Positions 1 to 7,254 of a stretch of 64,000 nucleotides of DNA are shown in pieces. The DNA is from Burkholderiales bacterium. GTDB lineage: Bacteria > Pseudomonadota > Gammaproteobacteria > Burkholderiales > Burkholderiaceae_E. The position numbers and the translations under genes were made by a program. Every line of letters starts with the position of its first letter. The first letter of the stretch is position 1. Under the pieces are notes generated by a model. That model was not told the origin of the DNA. It saw only the letters and a list, made by a program, of their open reading frames with translations, and ran no database searches. Location: positions 1 to 64,000 of the forward strand of contig JADCHE010000015.1 of the NCBI GenBank assembly GCA_020248665.1. The letters run 5' to 3'.

Positions 1-205
1 AATGGGTCTCGGAGATCGGCGCCTGGTAGTGGTCGGCCGTCCGATCGACCCGCTCCAGGCTTGCGAGCACGCTCTTGCCGTAGCCCAGCGCGCCGCTGGT
101 CCGCTGCACCAGCCATCGCCCCCAGAGCTCGAGGTCGTGGCGCGCGCGTTCCATGCGCTGATCGTGTTCGCGGTCAGGATCGACCGTCGCCCTTCGTGCC
201 GTCAT
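1..205 (-). CDS. Phage protein, possible late antiterminator Q-like (C-terminus off window)
   Basis: An open frame runs leftward from ATG at 205 through 68 codons and off the left edge without a stop. The visible peptide has a charged N-terminus and then LELWGRWLVQR and a Gly-Tyr-Gly-Lys stretch. The W-G-R-W followed by a Gly/Tyr segment resembles small antiterminator Q-like proteins of lambdoid phages, and its place downstream of the replication gene fits that role. The start overlaps the end of the next upstream gene by 32 bases. The family assignment is a guess from a short motif; that it is coding is likelier than its function. Confidence 0.5.
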   Translation of the reverse strand, partial: MTARRATVDPDREHDQRMERARHDLELWGRWLVQRTSGALGYGKSVLASLERVDRTADHYQAPISETH

Positions 206-389
206 CGCGCTCTCCGATCGCCGGCCACCAGGTGCCGATCTCGTTGCCGTTCTCGCTTGCCCAGAAGCAGGCCCGCCCCTTCATCCCTTCGCGGATCACC
301 CCGTGGATCTGCTCGGCCCCGAAGGCGTCCCTCAGGTCGTCGATCCATGCCGCCACCTGCGGCATCACCACCCTCATCTCCTTCGACAT
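174..389 (-). CDS. Small phage protein of unknown function
   Basis: This gene encodes 71 residues beginning MSKEMRVVMPQVAAWIDDLR. It is soluble, with one predicted amphipathic helix at residues 9 to 25 and an aromatic, polar C-terminal half (ACFWASENGNEIGTWWP). I see no catalytic motif. It lies between the repeat array downstream of the primase/helicase and the Q-like gene, all in the leftward direction, so it is probably an early or middle phage gene. The 32-base overlap with the following gene supports translational coupling. I do not recognise the family. Confidence 0.55.
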   Translation of the reverse strand: MSKEMRVVMPQVAAWIDDLRDAFGAEQIHGVIREGMKGRACFWASENGNEIGTWWPAIGERDDGTKGDGRS

Positions 390-393
390 CTAT

Positions 394-652
394 CGGTTAC
401 GCGGTTACGGTAGGAGTTACAGATGGGGAATCCGAAGAACCGCATGGATAGGGGCGAGTTACGCAGGAGACGCGGTTACGGATGGTTTCTAGTCCCATGC
501 GAGAACTGCACGGAGACCGGAATGCATCACGCGCGTGCGCGCGCACATGGGAGAGTTGGCAATTCACGCGTAACCGCGTAACCGCGTAACTACCCGCATG
601 GTTGAGCCATCCGCTGGTTACGGGTGCCGGCGCGACGCGTAACCGCGTAACC
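394..652. repeat. Array of GTAACC/GGTTAC repeats with 8-bp spacing (candidate iterons)
   Basis: The space between the primase/helicase stop and the next gene holds about eleven copies of the core GTAAC. GGTTAC lies at 395, 403, 474 and 616, AGTTAC at 415 and 458, GTAACC at 570, 578, 639 and 647, and GTAACT at 586. Adjacent same-direction copies are exactly 8 bases apart, giving a GTAACCGC octamer. Left-hand copies face one way and right-hand copies mostly the other, so the whole is a large inverted arrangement. Clustered short repeats next to a replication protein gene are typical of phage or plasmid origins. A regulator binding array is the alternative. Confidence 0.7.
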
Positions 653-665
653 GGCGGGACGGTCG

Positions 666-2951
666 TCATTCGTCGTCTCCCGGGCCGCGGCAGAACACGC
701 GCAGCACCCGCTCGAACTCGCCGACCGCGTCGGTGGCCCACTGCCCGGCCGTGACGCCCTCGGGCGGCGCGCAGCCGTCCGGCACCCACATCCGGGTCGC
801 GAGCTTCCCGCGCTCGGCCGCGTCCAGCTTGATGACCTTGGCGCGCAGCCTCCCGCGCGCGGCCTTGTCGAGGGCCTTCGAGAACACGACCTGAGGTGGC
901 GGGAATCGCTCGCCCGCGGCCTGGCACCAGTGGCGGAACGCCCGGTACAACTGCTCCGAGGCGCACACCTGCAGGGGGAGGGGGAGATAGCCGCCCAGCC
1001 ACTCCCGCACGAACCGCTCCGGGGGCTTGAGCCCGAGCTCGATCAGGTCGGCCTTCGCGCGGGTCATGATCGGCCTGGTGTGCGGGCTGAAGTCGCCCAG
1101 GTCGCGATCGAGCAGGAACCGTAGCAACCGCGCGGCGCCGCCGGCCTTCAGGAACGCGCCGACGCGCTGGTAGAGCGATTCCTCGCCGCGCGGCGGGGTG
1201 TAGACCACCATGTACCGACGGTCGTCGGGCTCGAGCGCGAGAGGCTGCTGCTCGTTCGAGAGGAACACCACGTTGACGTGGTTCTTCTCGGTGCGCAGCG
1301 GCAGCATCTTCGCGTTGATCTGGATCGTGTCCCCGGTGATGAAGGACTTGAGCTTGTTCTTCTGGTGGTAGAGCTCGGCCTTCGCGACGACCTCGTCGCC
1401 GATCAGGAACAGCTTCTGGCTCGCCCAGTCGTTGAACTTGTCCTCGAGCTGGTCCTGGCCGACCACGAGGCCGTACTTGCCGTAGATCGACGCGACGGCC
1501 TCGAAGAACAGGTTCTTCCCGGCGCCCTGGCCGCCGTGGAACACCAGCGCGCTCGCCATCTTCGCGCCCGGGTTCTGCAGCGGGTACGCGAGCCAGTCGA
1601 GCACCCACTTGACCACGGTGTCGACGCCCGCTTCCGTCGCGGCCGAGTCCGCACATAGGTGCGCGAGCAGCTCGAGGATCGGCGCGGGGTCGCCCTCGGC
1701 CGGCTCCATCGCCAGGCCGTCGAACAGGTTGATGCACTCGTCGCCGCCGTCGCCGCCCGGGTCGAACACCAGCTGCTCGGGCAGGATCATCCGGCGCTCG
1801 GGGTCAGCGAGCCACAGCTTCACGACGTCGGACCCGAACGCGATCCGCAGGTTGGCCACGCGAACGATCCGGCGCGTGCGCCCGTCGTACGCGGTGTCCG
1901 TGCTGTAGATCAGCACGAAGCGCTCCATCAGCTCATGGAACCGCCCCAGGTCGAGCGGCTTGCGCTTCCTCGGCGCCCGCTCGCGCGCCCCCTCTCCCCC
2001 CTCGGCGCGCGACTCGGCCGGCGCCTCATCGGAGGGAGGGGGAGGCGGCTCGTCGCGATCGCGCACGCGGCGCGCGGTCGTCGAGACGTTCTGGCCGCCG
2101 TACTTGCCGGCGTGCTTGAACACCCAGCGCCAGTGCATGTCGGGCTTGAGCTTCGCGGGGTCGATCGACGCCCAGACGCGCCGAGACTCCGCGGCCTCGT
2201 ACTTCGGCGATCGCTGCGACCACTCATCCCAGATCGCGAAGCCGTGCTCGGCGACCGTGGACAGCGCGAGCGCGATCTTCACCCAGTCGTCACGCCCCAG
2301 GCTCGGGTCGATGGTGGACAGCGTCGCGCGCAGGTCCGCGAGCTGCGACGCTGTCAGCACCTCGGCGCCGGCGCTGACCGCCTCGGCGACCGCGCCGATG
2401 CGACGCAGCAGCTCGGGCGGCGCTTCGGCGATGTCCGGCACCACGCCCGAGAGCACGTCCCAATCGACGAACGCGTACGCGCGCCCGCTCGGGTGCACCG
2501 TGGGCTCGACGACGATGTAGCCGTTCCACTTGAGGTCGATGCCCTTCCAGATCGAGCTGACCGGCTCGAAGCCCTGAGGCACGCGGTAGAGGATGTGCTC
2601 GCCGCCGCCGCCCGTCTGGGCGTGCAGCGTGCCGGCGGTGTCGAACGGCAGCGCCGACACGTCGCCGCCGTTGCGCGGGTCGATGTCGACCGCCACCAGG
2701 CCCGCCATGCCCACGGCGATGCCGATCCCAGCGCCGGGCACGCGCGTCCACCACCGCTCGATGACGGCGCGGTCGGTCGTCGCGTCCAGGAACCCGCGAT
2801 GCACGAGCGTCGCGAGCGGCAGCTTCTCGCCGGGCTTGATCGGCAGCACCGGCCAGACGTGCGCGGCGTAAGCGACCGCATAGTCGACCGCTCGCACCAG
2901 CGCCGGTGACGAATCCTCGCGGCCTCCGGCCGCCCTCCCCCTGGGTGCCAT
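666..2951 (-). CDS. Phage primase-polymerase/helicase fusion
   Basis: This 761-residue protein probably primes and unwinds phage DNA. Residues about 20-190 form a prim-pol (bifunctional primase/polymerase) domain with the acidic pair D89-I-D91 in VAVDIDPRNGGD. Residues about 200-285 look like a PriCT_2-type domain (DDWVKIALAL, WDEWSQRS). A Pro/charged linker spans 300-335. The C-terminal half is a superfamily 3/D5-like helicase with Walker A GGQGAGKN (473-480) and Walker B LFLIGDE (514-520). The start lies 4 bases after the stop of the winged-helix gene, in a leftward operon. The candidate iteron array follows its stop codon. The length is normal for this fusion type. Confidence 0.9.
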   Translation of the reverse strand: MAPRGRAAGGREDSSPALVRAVDYAVAYAAHVWPVLPIKPGEKLPLATLVHRGFLDATTDRAVIERWWTRVPGAGIGIAVGMAGLVAVDIDPRNGGDVSALPFDTAGTLHAQTGGGGEHILYRVPQGFEPVSSIWKGIDLKWNGYIVVEPTVHPSGRAYAFVDWDVLSGVVPDIAEAPPELLRRIGAVAEAVSAGAEVLTASQLADLRATLSTIDPSLGRDDWVKIALALSTVAEHGFAIWDEWSQRSPKYEAAESRRVWASIDPAKLKPDMHWRWVFKHAGKYGGQNVSTTARRVRDRDEPPPPPSDEAPAESRAEGGEGARERAPRKRKPLDLGRFHELMERFVLIYSTDTAYDGRTRRIVRVANLRIAFGSDVVKLWLADPERRMILPEQLVFDPGGDGGDECINLFDGLAMEPAEGDPAPILELLAHLCADSAATEAGVDTVVKWVLDWLAYPLQNPGAKMASALVFHGGQGAGKNLFFEAVASIYGKYGLVVGQDQLEDKFNDWASQKLFLIGDEVVAKAELYHQKNKLKSFITGDTIQINAKMLPLRTEKNHVNVVFLSNEQQPLALEPDDRRYMVVYTPPRGEESLYQRVGAFLKAGGAARLLRFLLDRDLGDFSPHTRPIMTRAKADLIELGLKPPERFVREWLGGYLPLPLQVCASEQLYRAFRHWCQAAGERFPPPQVVFSKALDKAARGRLRAKVIKLDAAERGKLATRMWVPDGCAPPEGVTAGQWATDAVGEFERVLRVFCRGPGDDE

Positions 2952-2955
2952 CGGT

Positions 2956-3219
2956 CTACCGGCCTCGCAGCCAGTCGTCGGAGACGATCGCGGCGCGCAC
3001 GGCCTGCGCCGGGCCGTACACGGCGACCGGGCGCGTCGCGTGCGCGACCCGCGTGCGCTCGATCACCGCGGCCTCGCCGAGCCGCTGCAGCTGGTGCAGG
3101 TGCCAGGTGGCGTCCGGGATCGACATCTGCAGCCCGTACGCCACCTCGCGCGCGGTCGCACGCTCGCGCTCCCGCAGGAACGACGAGATCAGCCGGAGCT
3201 TGATCCGCGGCCGCGCCAT
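2956..3219 (-). CDS. Winged-helix phage DNA-binding protein
   Basis: The gene encodes 87 residues, beginning MARPRIKLRLISSFL. Residues about 6-55 have the pattern of a winged helix: a first helix (ISSFLRERERATAREVAYGL), then MSIPDATWHLHQLQRLG as the recognition region, and a strand ending in AVIERTRV. The ATG shares one base with the stop of the upstream KOW-like gene (TGATG). It sits directly upstream of the primase/helicase, so it could be a replication accessory or regulatory factor. The role is inferred from context only. Confidence 0.65.
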   Translation of the reverse strand: MARPRIKLRLISSFLRERERATAREVAYGLQMSIPDATWHLHQLQRLGEAAVIERTRVAHATRPVAVYGPAQAVRAAIVSDDWLRGR

Positions 3220-3503
3220 CAGAACGGCGCCTCCATCGCCTCGGCCAGCGGCGTGCGCCAGCGCGGCCGCGGCGCGCGCACCAGGTCCGCCAGAGCGATC
3301 ACCTTGACCTGCGGGAACGGCCACTCGCCGTCGAGCGCGGCCAGGCGCACCGCGGCGCCGTCGATCGAGACTGCCTGGATGACGCCGATGCGGCCCTCGT
3401 GGGGGCCGCGGACGACGCGCACGCGCTGTCCGCTGCGCATCGTGCGCTCCGACACTTGACCGCCGCGACGTCGCTGTTTCGGCAAAAAAACGGCGGGCTT
3501 CAT
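3219..3503 (-). CDS. Small KOW-like domain protein
   Basis: This 94-residue protein starts at the ATG that overlaps the HNH gene stop (ATGA). The centre, GQRVRVVRGPHEGRIGVI, fits the KOW pattern of alternating hydrophobics around Gly-x3-Gly-x2-Gly, followed by strands ending in KVIALADL. KOW domains bind RNA or protein in NusG and ribosomal proteins. Two rightward genes of the same prophage (7865-8227, 8996-9403) carry the same kind of module. A longer frame upstream, inside the HNH gene, is not needed. A role in transcription or translation control is inference. Confidence 0.6.
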   Translation of the reverse strand: MKPAVFLPKQRRRGGQVSERTMRSGQRVRVVRGPHEGRIGVIQAVSIDGAAVRLAALDGEWPFPQVKVIALADLVRAPRPRWRTPLAEAMEAPF

Positions 3504-4180
3504 GTGCGATCCCCGTCCTGCCGAGCCTGGAATTCGTGATCCGTCTGGTCGCGCTTCTTGAGGTTGCAGGGCGCGCAAGCGGCGACCAGGTTGTCGTCGA
3601 CGCTCCGCCCGCCGAGCGCGCGCGGCACCTTGTGCTCGATGTGCCAGCGCCCCTCGAGCTGCAGCTCACAGGCGCAGTAGTGACAGCGCCCGCCTGACCG
3701 CTCGAAGATCGCGCGCCGTCGGCGAGGAATGCTTCCCACCGCCTTCATGCGTGAACGCGCCCGCTCGCGCGCCTCGGCAATCTCGGCCTCGCGGCGCCGG
3801 TTCTCAGCAACCTGCGCCTCGTGCCGCTCGTGCCGCAGCCGTGCGATGAACATCGGAATCAACGCGCGCCCGACGGGTGTGTCGAGCATTCGCCGCGCCG
3901 CGCTCAGCGCCTCCGCCTTCGTCGTGCCGTAGCCAACAATGAAGCGCGTCTCCGCATCGACGACGAAGAAGTCGACACGGTCTAGCCCATCGTGGACTCG
4001 GTGCGTTGACGCCAGCCTCCACGAACCGCCCGCGAAGACGCCGCCGAAGATCGGCTTCAACCGAAGCCGCGCGACCAACGGCGCCGAGATCTCGACGACT
4101 TCCCGCAGCCGCAACGCGCGGACAGCCTCGTCGAAGGACTCGATCCGCACGCCGTCGAGGTAGAGCGGAGACGGCATCAT
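3500..4180 (-). CDS. HNH endonuclease domain protein
   Basis: The product has 226 residues. The C-terminus carries a complete HNH nuclease motif with a zinc knuckle: C166-x2-C169, then HIEHKVPRALGG with H183, DNLVAACAPC with N197 and C202-x2-C205. Residues 1-100 form an alpha/beta domain I do not recognise, and 112-147 are a charged, Glu/Arg-rich helix likely to be coiled coil. HNH proteins in phages serve in packaging, recombination or as homing enzymes. Its location among early genes away from terminase makes packaging less likely. The start (tandem ATGs) overlaps the upstream stop as TGATG. Confidence 0.8.
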   Translation of the reverse strand: MMPSPLYLDGVRIESFDEAVRALRLREVVEISAPLVARLRLKPIFGGVFAGGSWRLASTHRVHDGLDRVDFFVVDAETRFIVGYGTTKAEALSAARRMLDTPVGRALIPMFIARLRHERHEAQVAENRRREAEIAEARERARSRMKAVGSIPRRRRAIFERSGGRCHYCACELQLEGRWHIEHKVPRALGGRSVDDNLVAACAPCNLKKRDQTDHEFQARQDGDRT

Positions 4181-4644
4181 GCCGGCCGCCCAGCCATGAT
4201 GTCAGCCATCCAGCGCGCCTTGCGCTTCTCCTCTGCCAGCTCCTCGCGCAGCTCACGCACCTCGCGCTCGAGCGTGGTCTCGAGGGGTCGCAGCTCGTAG
4301 CCGCGCGAATGCGCGAGCCACTGTAGCGGGGCATCGTTGCCCGCCATGTCCATCAGCGGACCCAAACGATCGAGCGGAAAATGCGCGGCGCCGGATAGGA
4401 TTCGCGACCAGTGCCCGGCGTCGATGCCGAGCGCAAGGTGCGCCTCCTTGTCGGCGATGCCAGCTACCTGCAAGCAGAGCTGGATCGCGCCGAGCATCGA
4501 CCGCTGACGACGCACCAACGCAGGATCTACGTCGACCGGCTCGCCCTTCTCCACCAGCGGAAGCTGCCGGTCGGCAACGCGCGGCGAATCTTTCGACCGC
4601 GGTTGACGGTCCCCTATGGGCGCGACGACGGAGACTGACGTCAT
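4177..4644 (-). CDS. Phage regulatory protein, CII-like helix-turn-helix family
   Basis: I chose the ATG at 4644, which gives 155 residues starting MTSVSVVAP, 11 bases after the Cro-like stop. The core, LGAIQLCLQVAGIADKEAHL followed by LGIDAGHWSRIL, reads as a helix-turn-helix of the type found in lysis/lysogeny regulators of Burkholderia phages. The C-terminus is a long charged helix (ETTLEREVRELREELAEEKR) suited to oligomerisation. It is the second gene of the leftward early operon, the position of CII in lambdoid phages. The frame is open further upstream into the preceding gene but that part lacks sense. Confidence 0.6.
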   Translation of the reverse strand: MTSVSVVAPIGDRQPRSKDSPRVADRQLPLVEKGEPVDVDPALVRRQRSMLGAIQLCLQVAGIADKEAHLALGIDAGHWSRILSGAAHFPLDRLGPLMDMAGNDAPLQWLAHSRGYELRPLETTLEREVRELREELAEEKRKARWMADIMAGRPA

Positions 4645-4655
4645 GGGCACCTCGA

Positions 4656-4904
4656 TCAGTGGGTTGATGCAGGCGACGGGCCGGTCGCTTCGCGCCGCTG
4701 GTCGCCAGTCACGGGCACTGGCTCGAACCGGTAGCCGAAGAACGCGGCCAGAACGTCGATGCGCGACGACCACGCGTTGTGCGCGGCGCCGCCTTTCAAG
4801 TGATGCAGCGTGCGAGCAGGGATGCCAGTGGCTTCGCTGACCCGCGTGATGGACACGTCCGGCTCGTTCAGCTTGTCGACCACGAACTGGGCAGGGCTAC
4901 GCAT
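4656..4904 (-). CDS. Cro-like helix-turn-helix regulator
   Basis: Eighty-two residues, with an N-terminal helix-turn-helix at about 17-45 (ITRVSEATGIPARTLHHLKG). It is the first gene of the leftward early transcript and is divergent from the repressor gene at 4975, with only 70 bases between them. This is the standard cro/cI arrangement, so it most likely represses the shared operator region and commits the phage to lytic growth. A candidate leftward promoter with a TATGAT -10 element lies directly upstream. The family call is from motif and position. Confidence 0.7.
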   Translation of the reverse strand: MRSPAQFVVDKLNEPDVSITRVSEATGIPARTLHHLKGGAAHNAWSSRIDVLAAFFGYRFEPVPVTGDQRREATGPSPASTH

Positions 4905-4921
4905 TCCGACCGATCAAAGTT

Positions 4922-4957
4922 TTGCACATCATACTCGCAATACATTGCCCGGCGCAA
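4922..4957 (-). promoter_or_regulatory. Leftward early promoter and operator region of the prophage switch
   Basis: On the minus strand a -35 TTGCGC (plus-strand 4952-4957) is followed after 18 bases by a -10 TATGAT (4928-4933), driving the Cro-like gene. The same stretch has two TTGC...GCAA dyads, at 4922-4940 and 4945-4957, which could be operators for the repressor and Cro-like proteins. The region is distinctly richer in A+T than its surroundings. Promoter direction is well supported; operator use is inferred. Confidence 0.55.
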
Positions 4958-4974
4958 CCCGGATGCTCTGTGCA

Positions 4975-5343
4975 ATGGAGCTGTCGCTTGAGCAAATCAT
5001 TGCCCGGAACGTTCGCGCCGCGCGCGAGCACCGGAAGATCGGCTCTTACCGCGCGCTCGCGTCGCAGGCCAAGGTTGCGGCAAACTCCGTGAAGAACCTG
5101 GAGGCGCCGGAACAGCGGGCGCCGACCAAGCGCGGGAGCACGTCGCCTCGGATGGACGTGCTCGACAAGGTGGCCACCGCGCTCGGATTCCAGTCGTGGC
5201 ACATGCTCCTCGAGGACTTCGATCCGAGGAACCCGCCACCGCTCAAGCCACCGACCGACCGGGAGGTTCAGGCGTGGCGCAAGATCGAGCAGGCGTACCG
5301 AGATCTCGACAAGGGCAAGTTCGACGGCAACTCGCGGGAGTAG
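4975..5343 (+). CDS. Prophage repressor-type helix-turn-helix protein
   Basis: This 122-residue protein starts MELSLEQIIARNVRAARE. A helix-turn-helix lies at about 25-50 (GSYRALASQAKVAANSVKNL), followed by a helix typical of XRE-family repressors (MDVLDKVATALGFQSWHMLL). It lacks an S24 cleavage domain, so if it is the CI-like repressor it is of the short type. It faces away from the Cro-like gene across a 70-base switch region. An in-frame ATG at 4963 is possible; neither start has a clear Shine-Dalgarno sequence. The 3' end overlaps the next gene. Confidence 0.7.
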   Translation: MELSLEQIIARNVRAAREHRKIGSYRALASQAKVAANSVKNLEAPEQRAPTKRGSTSPRMDVLDKVATALGFQSWHMLLEDFDPRNPPPLKPPTDREVQAWRKIEQAYRDLDKGKFDGNSRE

Positions 5344-5906
5344 TCCTCGCGGCCGCGAGCGGCGCAGCAGTCGCCCAGGCGCCGGTCGACTTTAAGGGGC
5401 TCCCGATGGGCGCCTCGGTGAAGGACGCGGAGACCCACTTCATCGGCTTGGTATGCCGGCCTGCGGATGAGGCGCAGAAGCGGCTTGGCGATGTGGTCTG
5501 CGTGAGCCGCGGCCCTGCGGGATGCCCGGTCGCGCGATGCGGGGCCGAGTCGCCGATCCCCACCTACGGCGGCGTGCCGCTGAACAGCGCTACGTTCTAC
5601 TTCGGCGGCGACAAGCTGCACTCGATCATGCTGAGCATCAAGCCCGACGATGCGAACCAGCTCATCGAGAGCATCCGGCTGAAGTTCGGCGACCCAGCGT
5701 CCGATGATCGGACGCCTGTCCAGAATCGCATGGGCGCGACCTTCGAACAGCGAGAAGCGGTTTGGATGGTGGCCGGTACGCGGATCAAGGTCTCGCGCTA
5801 CACCAACTCGATCGAGCGTGGGCTCGCCACCATCACAGCGCCTGGCGCCCTGGACCACATGAAGGCGAACCAGCCGTCGCGAGAGAAGCGCCTCGGCGAC
5901 ATGTAG
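5274..5906 (+). CDS. Secreted protein of unknown function, co-transcribed with the repressor
   Basis: The start chosen is GTG 5274, which puts RRQLAGVVLAAASGAAVAQA at the N-terminus as an export signal with probable cleavage after AQA. An ATG at 5196 is in frame but would add a non-signal leader. The mature part (about 175 residues) begins PVDFKGLPMGASVKD and contains four Cys in VVCVSRGPAGCPVARCGAES, suggesting disulfides. The gene overlaps the repressor end and is followed by a terminator, so it is probably made in the lysogen. This suggests a moron, for example lysogenic conversion or superinfection exclusion. I do not recognise the family. Confidence 0.6.
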   Translation: MAQDRAGVPRSRQGQVRRQLAGVVLAAASGAAVAQAPVDFKGLPMGASVKDAETHFIGLVCRPADEAQKRLGDVVCVSRGPAGCPVARCGAESPIPTYGGVPLNSATFYFGGDKLHSIMLSIKPDDANQLIESIRLKFGDPASDDRTPVQNRMGATFEQREAVWMVAGTRIKVSRYTNSIERGLATITAPGALDHMKANQPSREKRLGDM

Positions 5907-5924
5907 ACCCATCCGTCTGTCCGA

Positions 5925-5949
5925 GGCCGCCTTGCGCGGCCACTTTTTT
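5925..5949 (+). terminator. Rho-independent terminator of the repressor operon
   Basis: A GGCCGC stem (5925-5930), loop CTTGC, matching GCGGCC arm (5936-5941) and then ACTTTTTTG. It lies 19 bases after the stop of the secreted-protein gene, separating the lysogenic transcript from the rightward cassette. Confidence 0.8.
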
Positions 5950-5972
5950 GCGCATGCCGCGCAAACTTTTGC

Positions 5973-6001
5973 TTGCGCTTCGCTTTCTGAATGCGCATAC
6001 T
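5973..6001 (+). promoter_or_regulatory. Candidate promoter of the rightward small-gene cassette
   Basis: TTGCGC at 5973-5978, a 17-base spacer and CATACT at 5996-6001. The surrounding stretch repeats a TTTTGCGCA-like element (around 5945 and 6002), which may be a regulator site. It lies 40 bases before the first gene of the cassette. No other good promoter is seen in the cassette. Confidence 0.5.
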
Positions 6002-6040
6002 TTTGCGCACCCCCGCTTCACCGGGGCCGACGGAGGCGCG

Positions 6041-6235
6041 ATGCACATCACCCCCCGCAGCGAGTCCCGGTACCGCTGCTACCTGAACCGCACGACCGCG
6101 ATCGCCGAGACCGGCGAGCGTGAGTTCGTGCAGCTGCGCGCGCCGTCGGCGTCGACCGCCGCGCACCTGGCGCTGGCCGTCACCGGCGCGACAGCGGTCG
6201 TCGAGGTCGAGCGCATCGAGGAGGCGCGCTCGTGA
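6041..6235 (+). CDS. Small phage protein, first gene of the rightward cassette
   Basis: Sixty-four residues starting MHITPRSESRYRCYLNRTTA, after a good ribosome-binding site (GGAGG at 6033-6037). The C-terminal half, STAAHLALAVTGATAVVEVER, suggests a helix and a strand. No family is recognised. The stop overlaps the next gene as GTGA. Confidence 0.6.
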   Translation: MHITPRSESRYRCYLNRTTAIAETGEREFVQLRAPSASTAAHLALAVTGATAVVEVERIEEARS

Positions 6236-6546
6236 CCACGCTGCGCAGCATCGACCCGAAACAGGTCGAGCTCGCGCTCGTTGCGAGCCGAGCTGTGCCG
6301 GCGACGCGGTGGGCCGCGATGAGCGCGCACGTGCACACGCAGGAGTGCCGGCCACCGCTGCGCGATGGGGGCGGTACGTATCAGCTCCGCTCGCCGTCGC
6401 TGCTGAGTCCGATGAACCGAGGCGACTGGCACGGCGTACTGCGCCGGCTCGAGTACCGCGGCCCGCGCGCGATCCGCAAGGCCTTCGGCGTGGGCATCCG
6501 GGCGATGCGGGCCGAGGGCCATGTGATGAAGCGGGGCGCAGCGTGA
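6232..6546 (+). CDS. Small phage protein of unknown function
   Basis: One hundred and four residues from a GTG start that overlaps the previous stop (GTGA). It is basic with a central low-structure part and a C-terminal helix (PRAIRKAFGVGIRAMRAEGH). A nucleic-acid-binding role is possible from charge alone. No known motif is seen. The next gene again starts with GTG on its stop codon. Confidence 0.6.
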   Translation: MTTLRSIDPKQVELALVASRAVPATRWAAMSAHVHTQECRPPLRDGGGTYQLRSPSLLSPMNRGDWHGVLRRLEYRGPRAIRKAFGVGIRAMRAEGHVMKRGAA

Positions 6547-6863
6547 AGGCCCCCGACTCCATCACCGTCCACCAGCTGCTGACGCGCGACGAGATCCTCG
6601 AGCGAACGCCGCTCGACCTTCGAATCGGCCTTCGGCAGCGCGACTGGCTCGAGGTCCTGGTGCGCAACGTCGAGACCGACACGCTCGCGCGGGCCGCGCG
6701 GATGACGCGCGAACTCGAGGTCCTGCTCCCGTACTCGGGGACCGTCCGCGAGGCCGTCGCCGTCGCGCTCGAGGCCCGCAGCGACGCCGCGCGACGCGTC
6801 GCCTCGCGGATCTCGACCGAGCACGTCATCCGTTCAACCGCCTACCTGCGGAGGGCATCGTGA
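6543..6863 (+). CDS. Small helical phage protein
   Basis: A 106-residue product from GTG 6543, overlapping the previous stop by four bases. It is almost wholly helical in character, with alternating charged and hydrophobic residues (RDWLEVLVRNVETDTLARAA). It starts with VHQLLTRDEILERTPLDL. I see no catalytic residues and do not recognise the family. Overlap coupling on both sides makes it a firm part of the cassette. Confidence 0.55.
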   Translation: MKAPDSITVHQLLTRDEILERTPLDLRIGLRQRDWLEVLVRNVETDTLARAARMTRELEVLLPYSGTVREAVAVALEARSDAARRVASRISTEHVIRSTAYLRRAS

Positions 6864-7033
6864 TCACCTGCCTTCGCTCCCTGCTGCGCCGGCCGCCCGC
6901 GCCGGTGCTCGGCAGCCCCATGAACGACGAGCGCGTGCGCGAGCTGCAGCGCCGGATCGCCGAGAAGCGCGCCGCTGCGATCGCCGAGCTCGGCGACCGC
7001 TGGCTGCTCCACCCGTCGAGAAGGATTCGCTGA
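6860..7033 (+). CDS. Short phage protein with coiled-coil-like helix
   Basis: A 57-residue frame from GTG 6860 that overlaps both neighbours (GTGA and TGATG). An Arg/Pro-rich start (RSLLRRPPAPVL) is followed by the helix NDERVRELQRRIAEKRAAAI, which has heptad spacing. The coding call rests on perfect fit between two coupled genes and on codon use like its neighbours; the function is unknown. Confidence 0.5.
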   Translation: MITCLRSLLRRPPAPVLGSPMNDERVRELQRRIAEKRAAAIAELGDRWLLHPSRRIR

Positions 7034-7254
7034 TGTTCACCCTGCACTCGCGCCGGCCGCCGGCGCAGACGATCTCTGGCCTGCCCGCGCATCAGGTGAA
7101 CTGGCGCGCGGCGAACGACGCCAGCCTCGACGACGACGACCCGCTGGCGACCGCCCGCGGCATCGTCACCGGCGTGATCCTCGGCGTGGCCGTCTGGGCG
7201 ATCCTCGCCGGCCTGGCCTGGTGGGTCGTCCACCTGCTCGCGACGGGGGCCTGA
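7033..7254 (+). CDS. Small single-pass membrane protein
   Basis: The product has 73 residues with a polar N-terminus containing an acidic run (SLDDDDP) and one transmembrane segment near the C-terminus at about 46-66 (VTGVILGVAVWAILAGLAWW). It lacks a signal-peptide-type positive N-terminus, so an N-in anchor is likely. Phage proteins of this build can be holins or exclusion factors, but there is no endolysin beside it, so the role stays open. Confidence 0.6.
   Translation: MFTLHSRRPPAQTISGLPAHQVNWRAANDASLDDDDPLATARGIVTGVILGVAVWAILAGLAWWVVHLLATGA

Noticed and set aside
394-652. Possible CRISPR or coding region in the GTAACC array
   Set aside because: The repeats are too short and irregular for CRISPR, and frames across them have no support on either strand.
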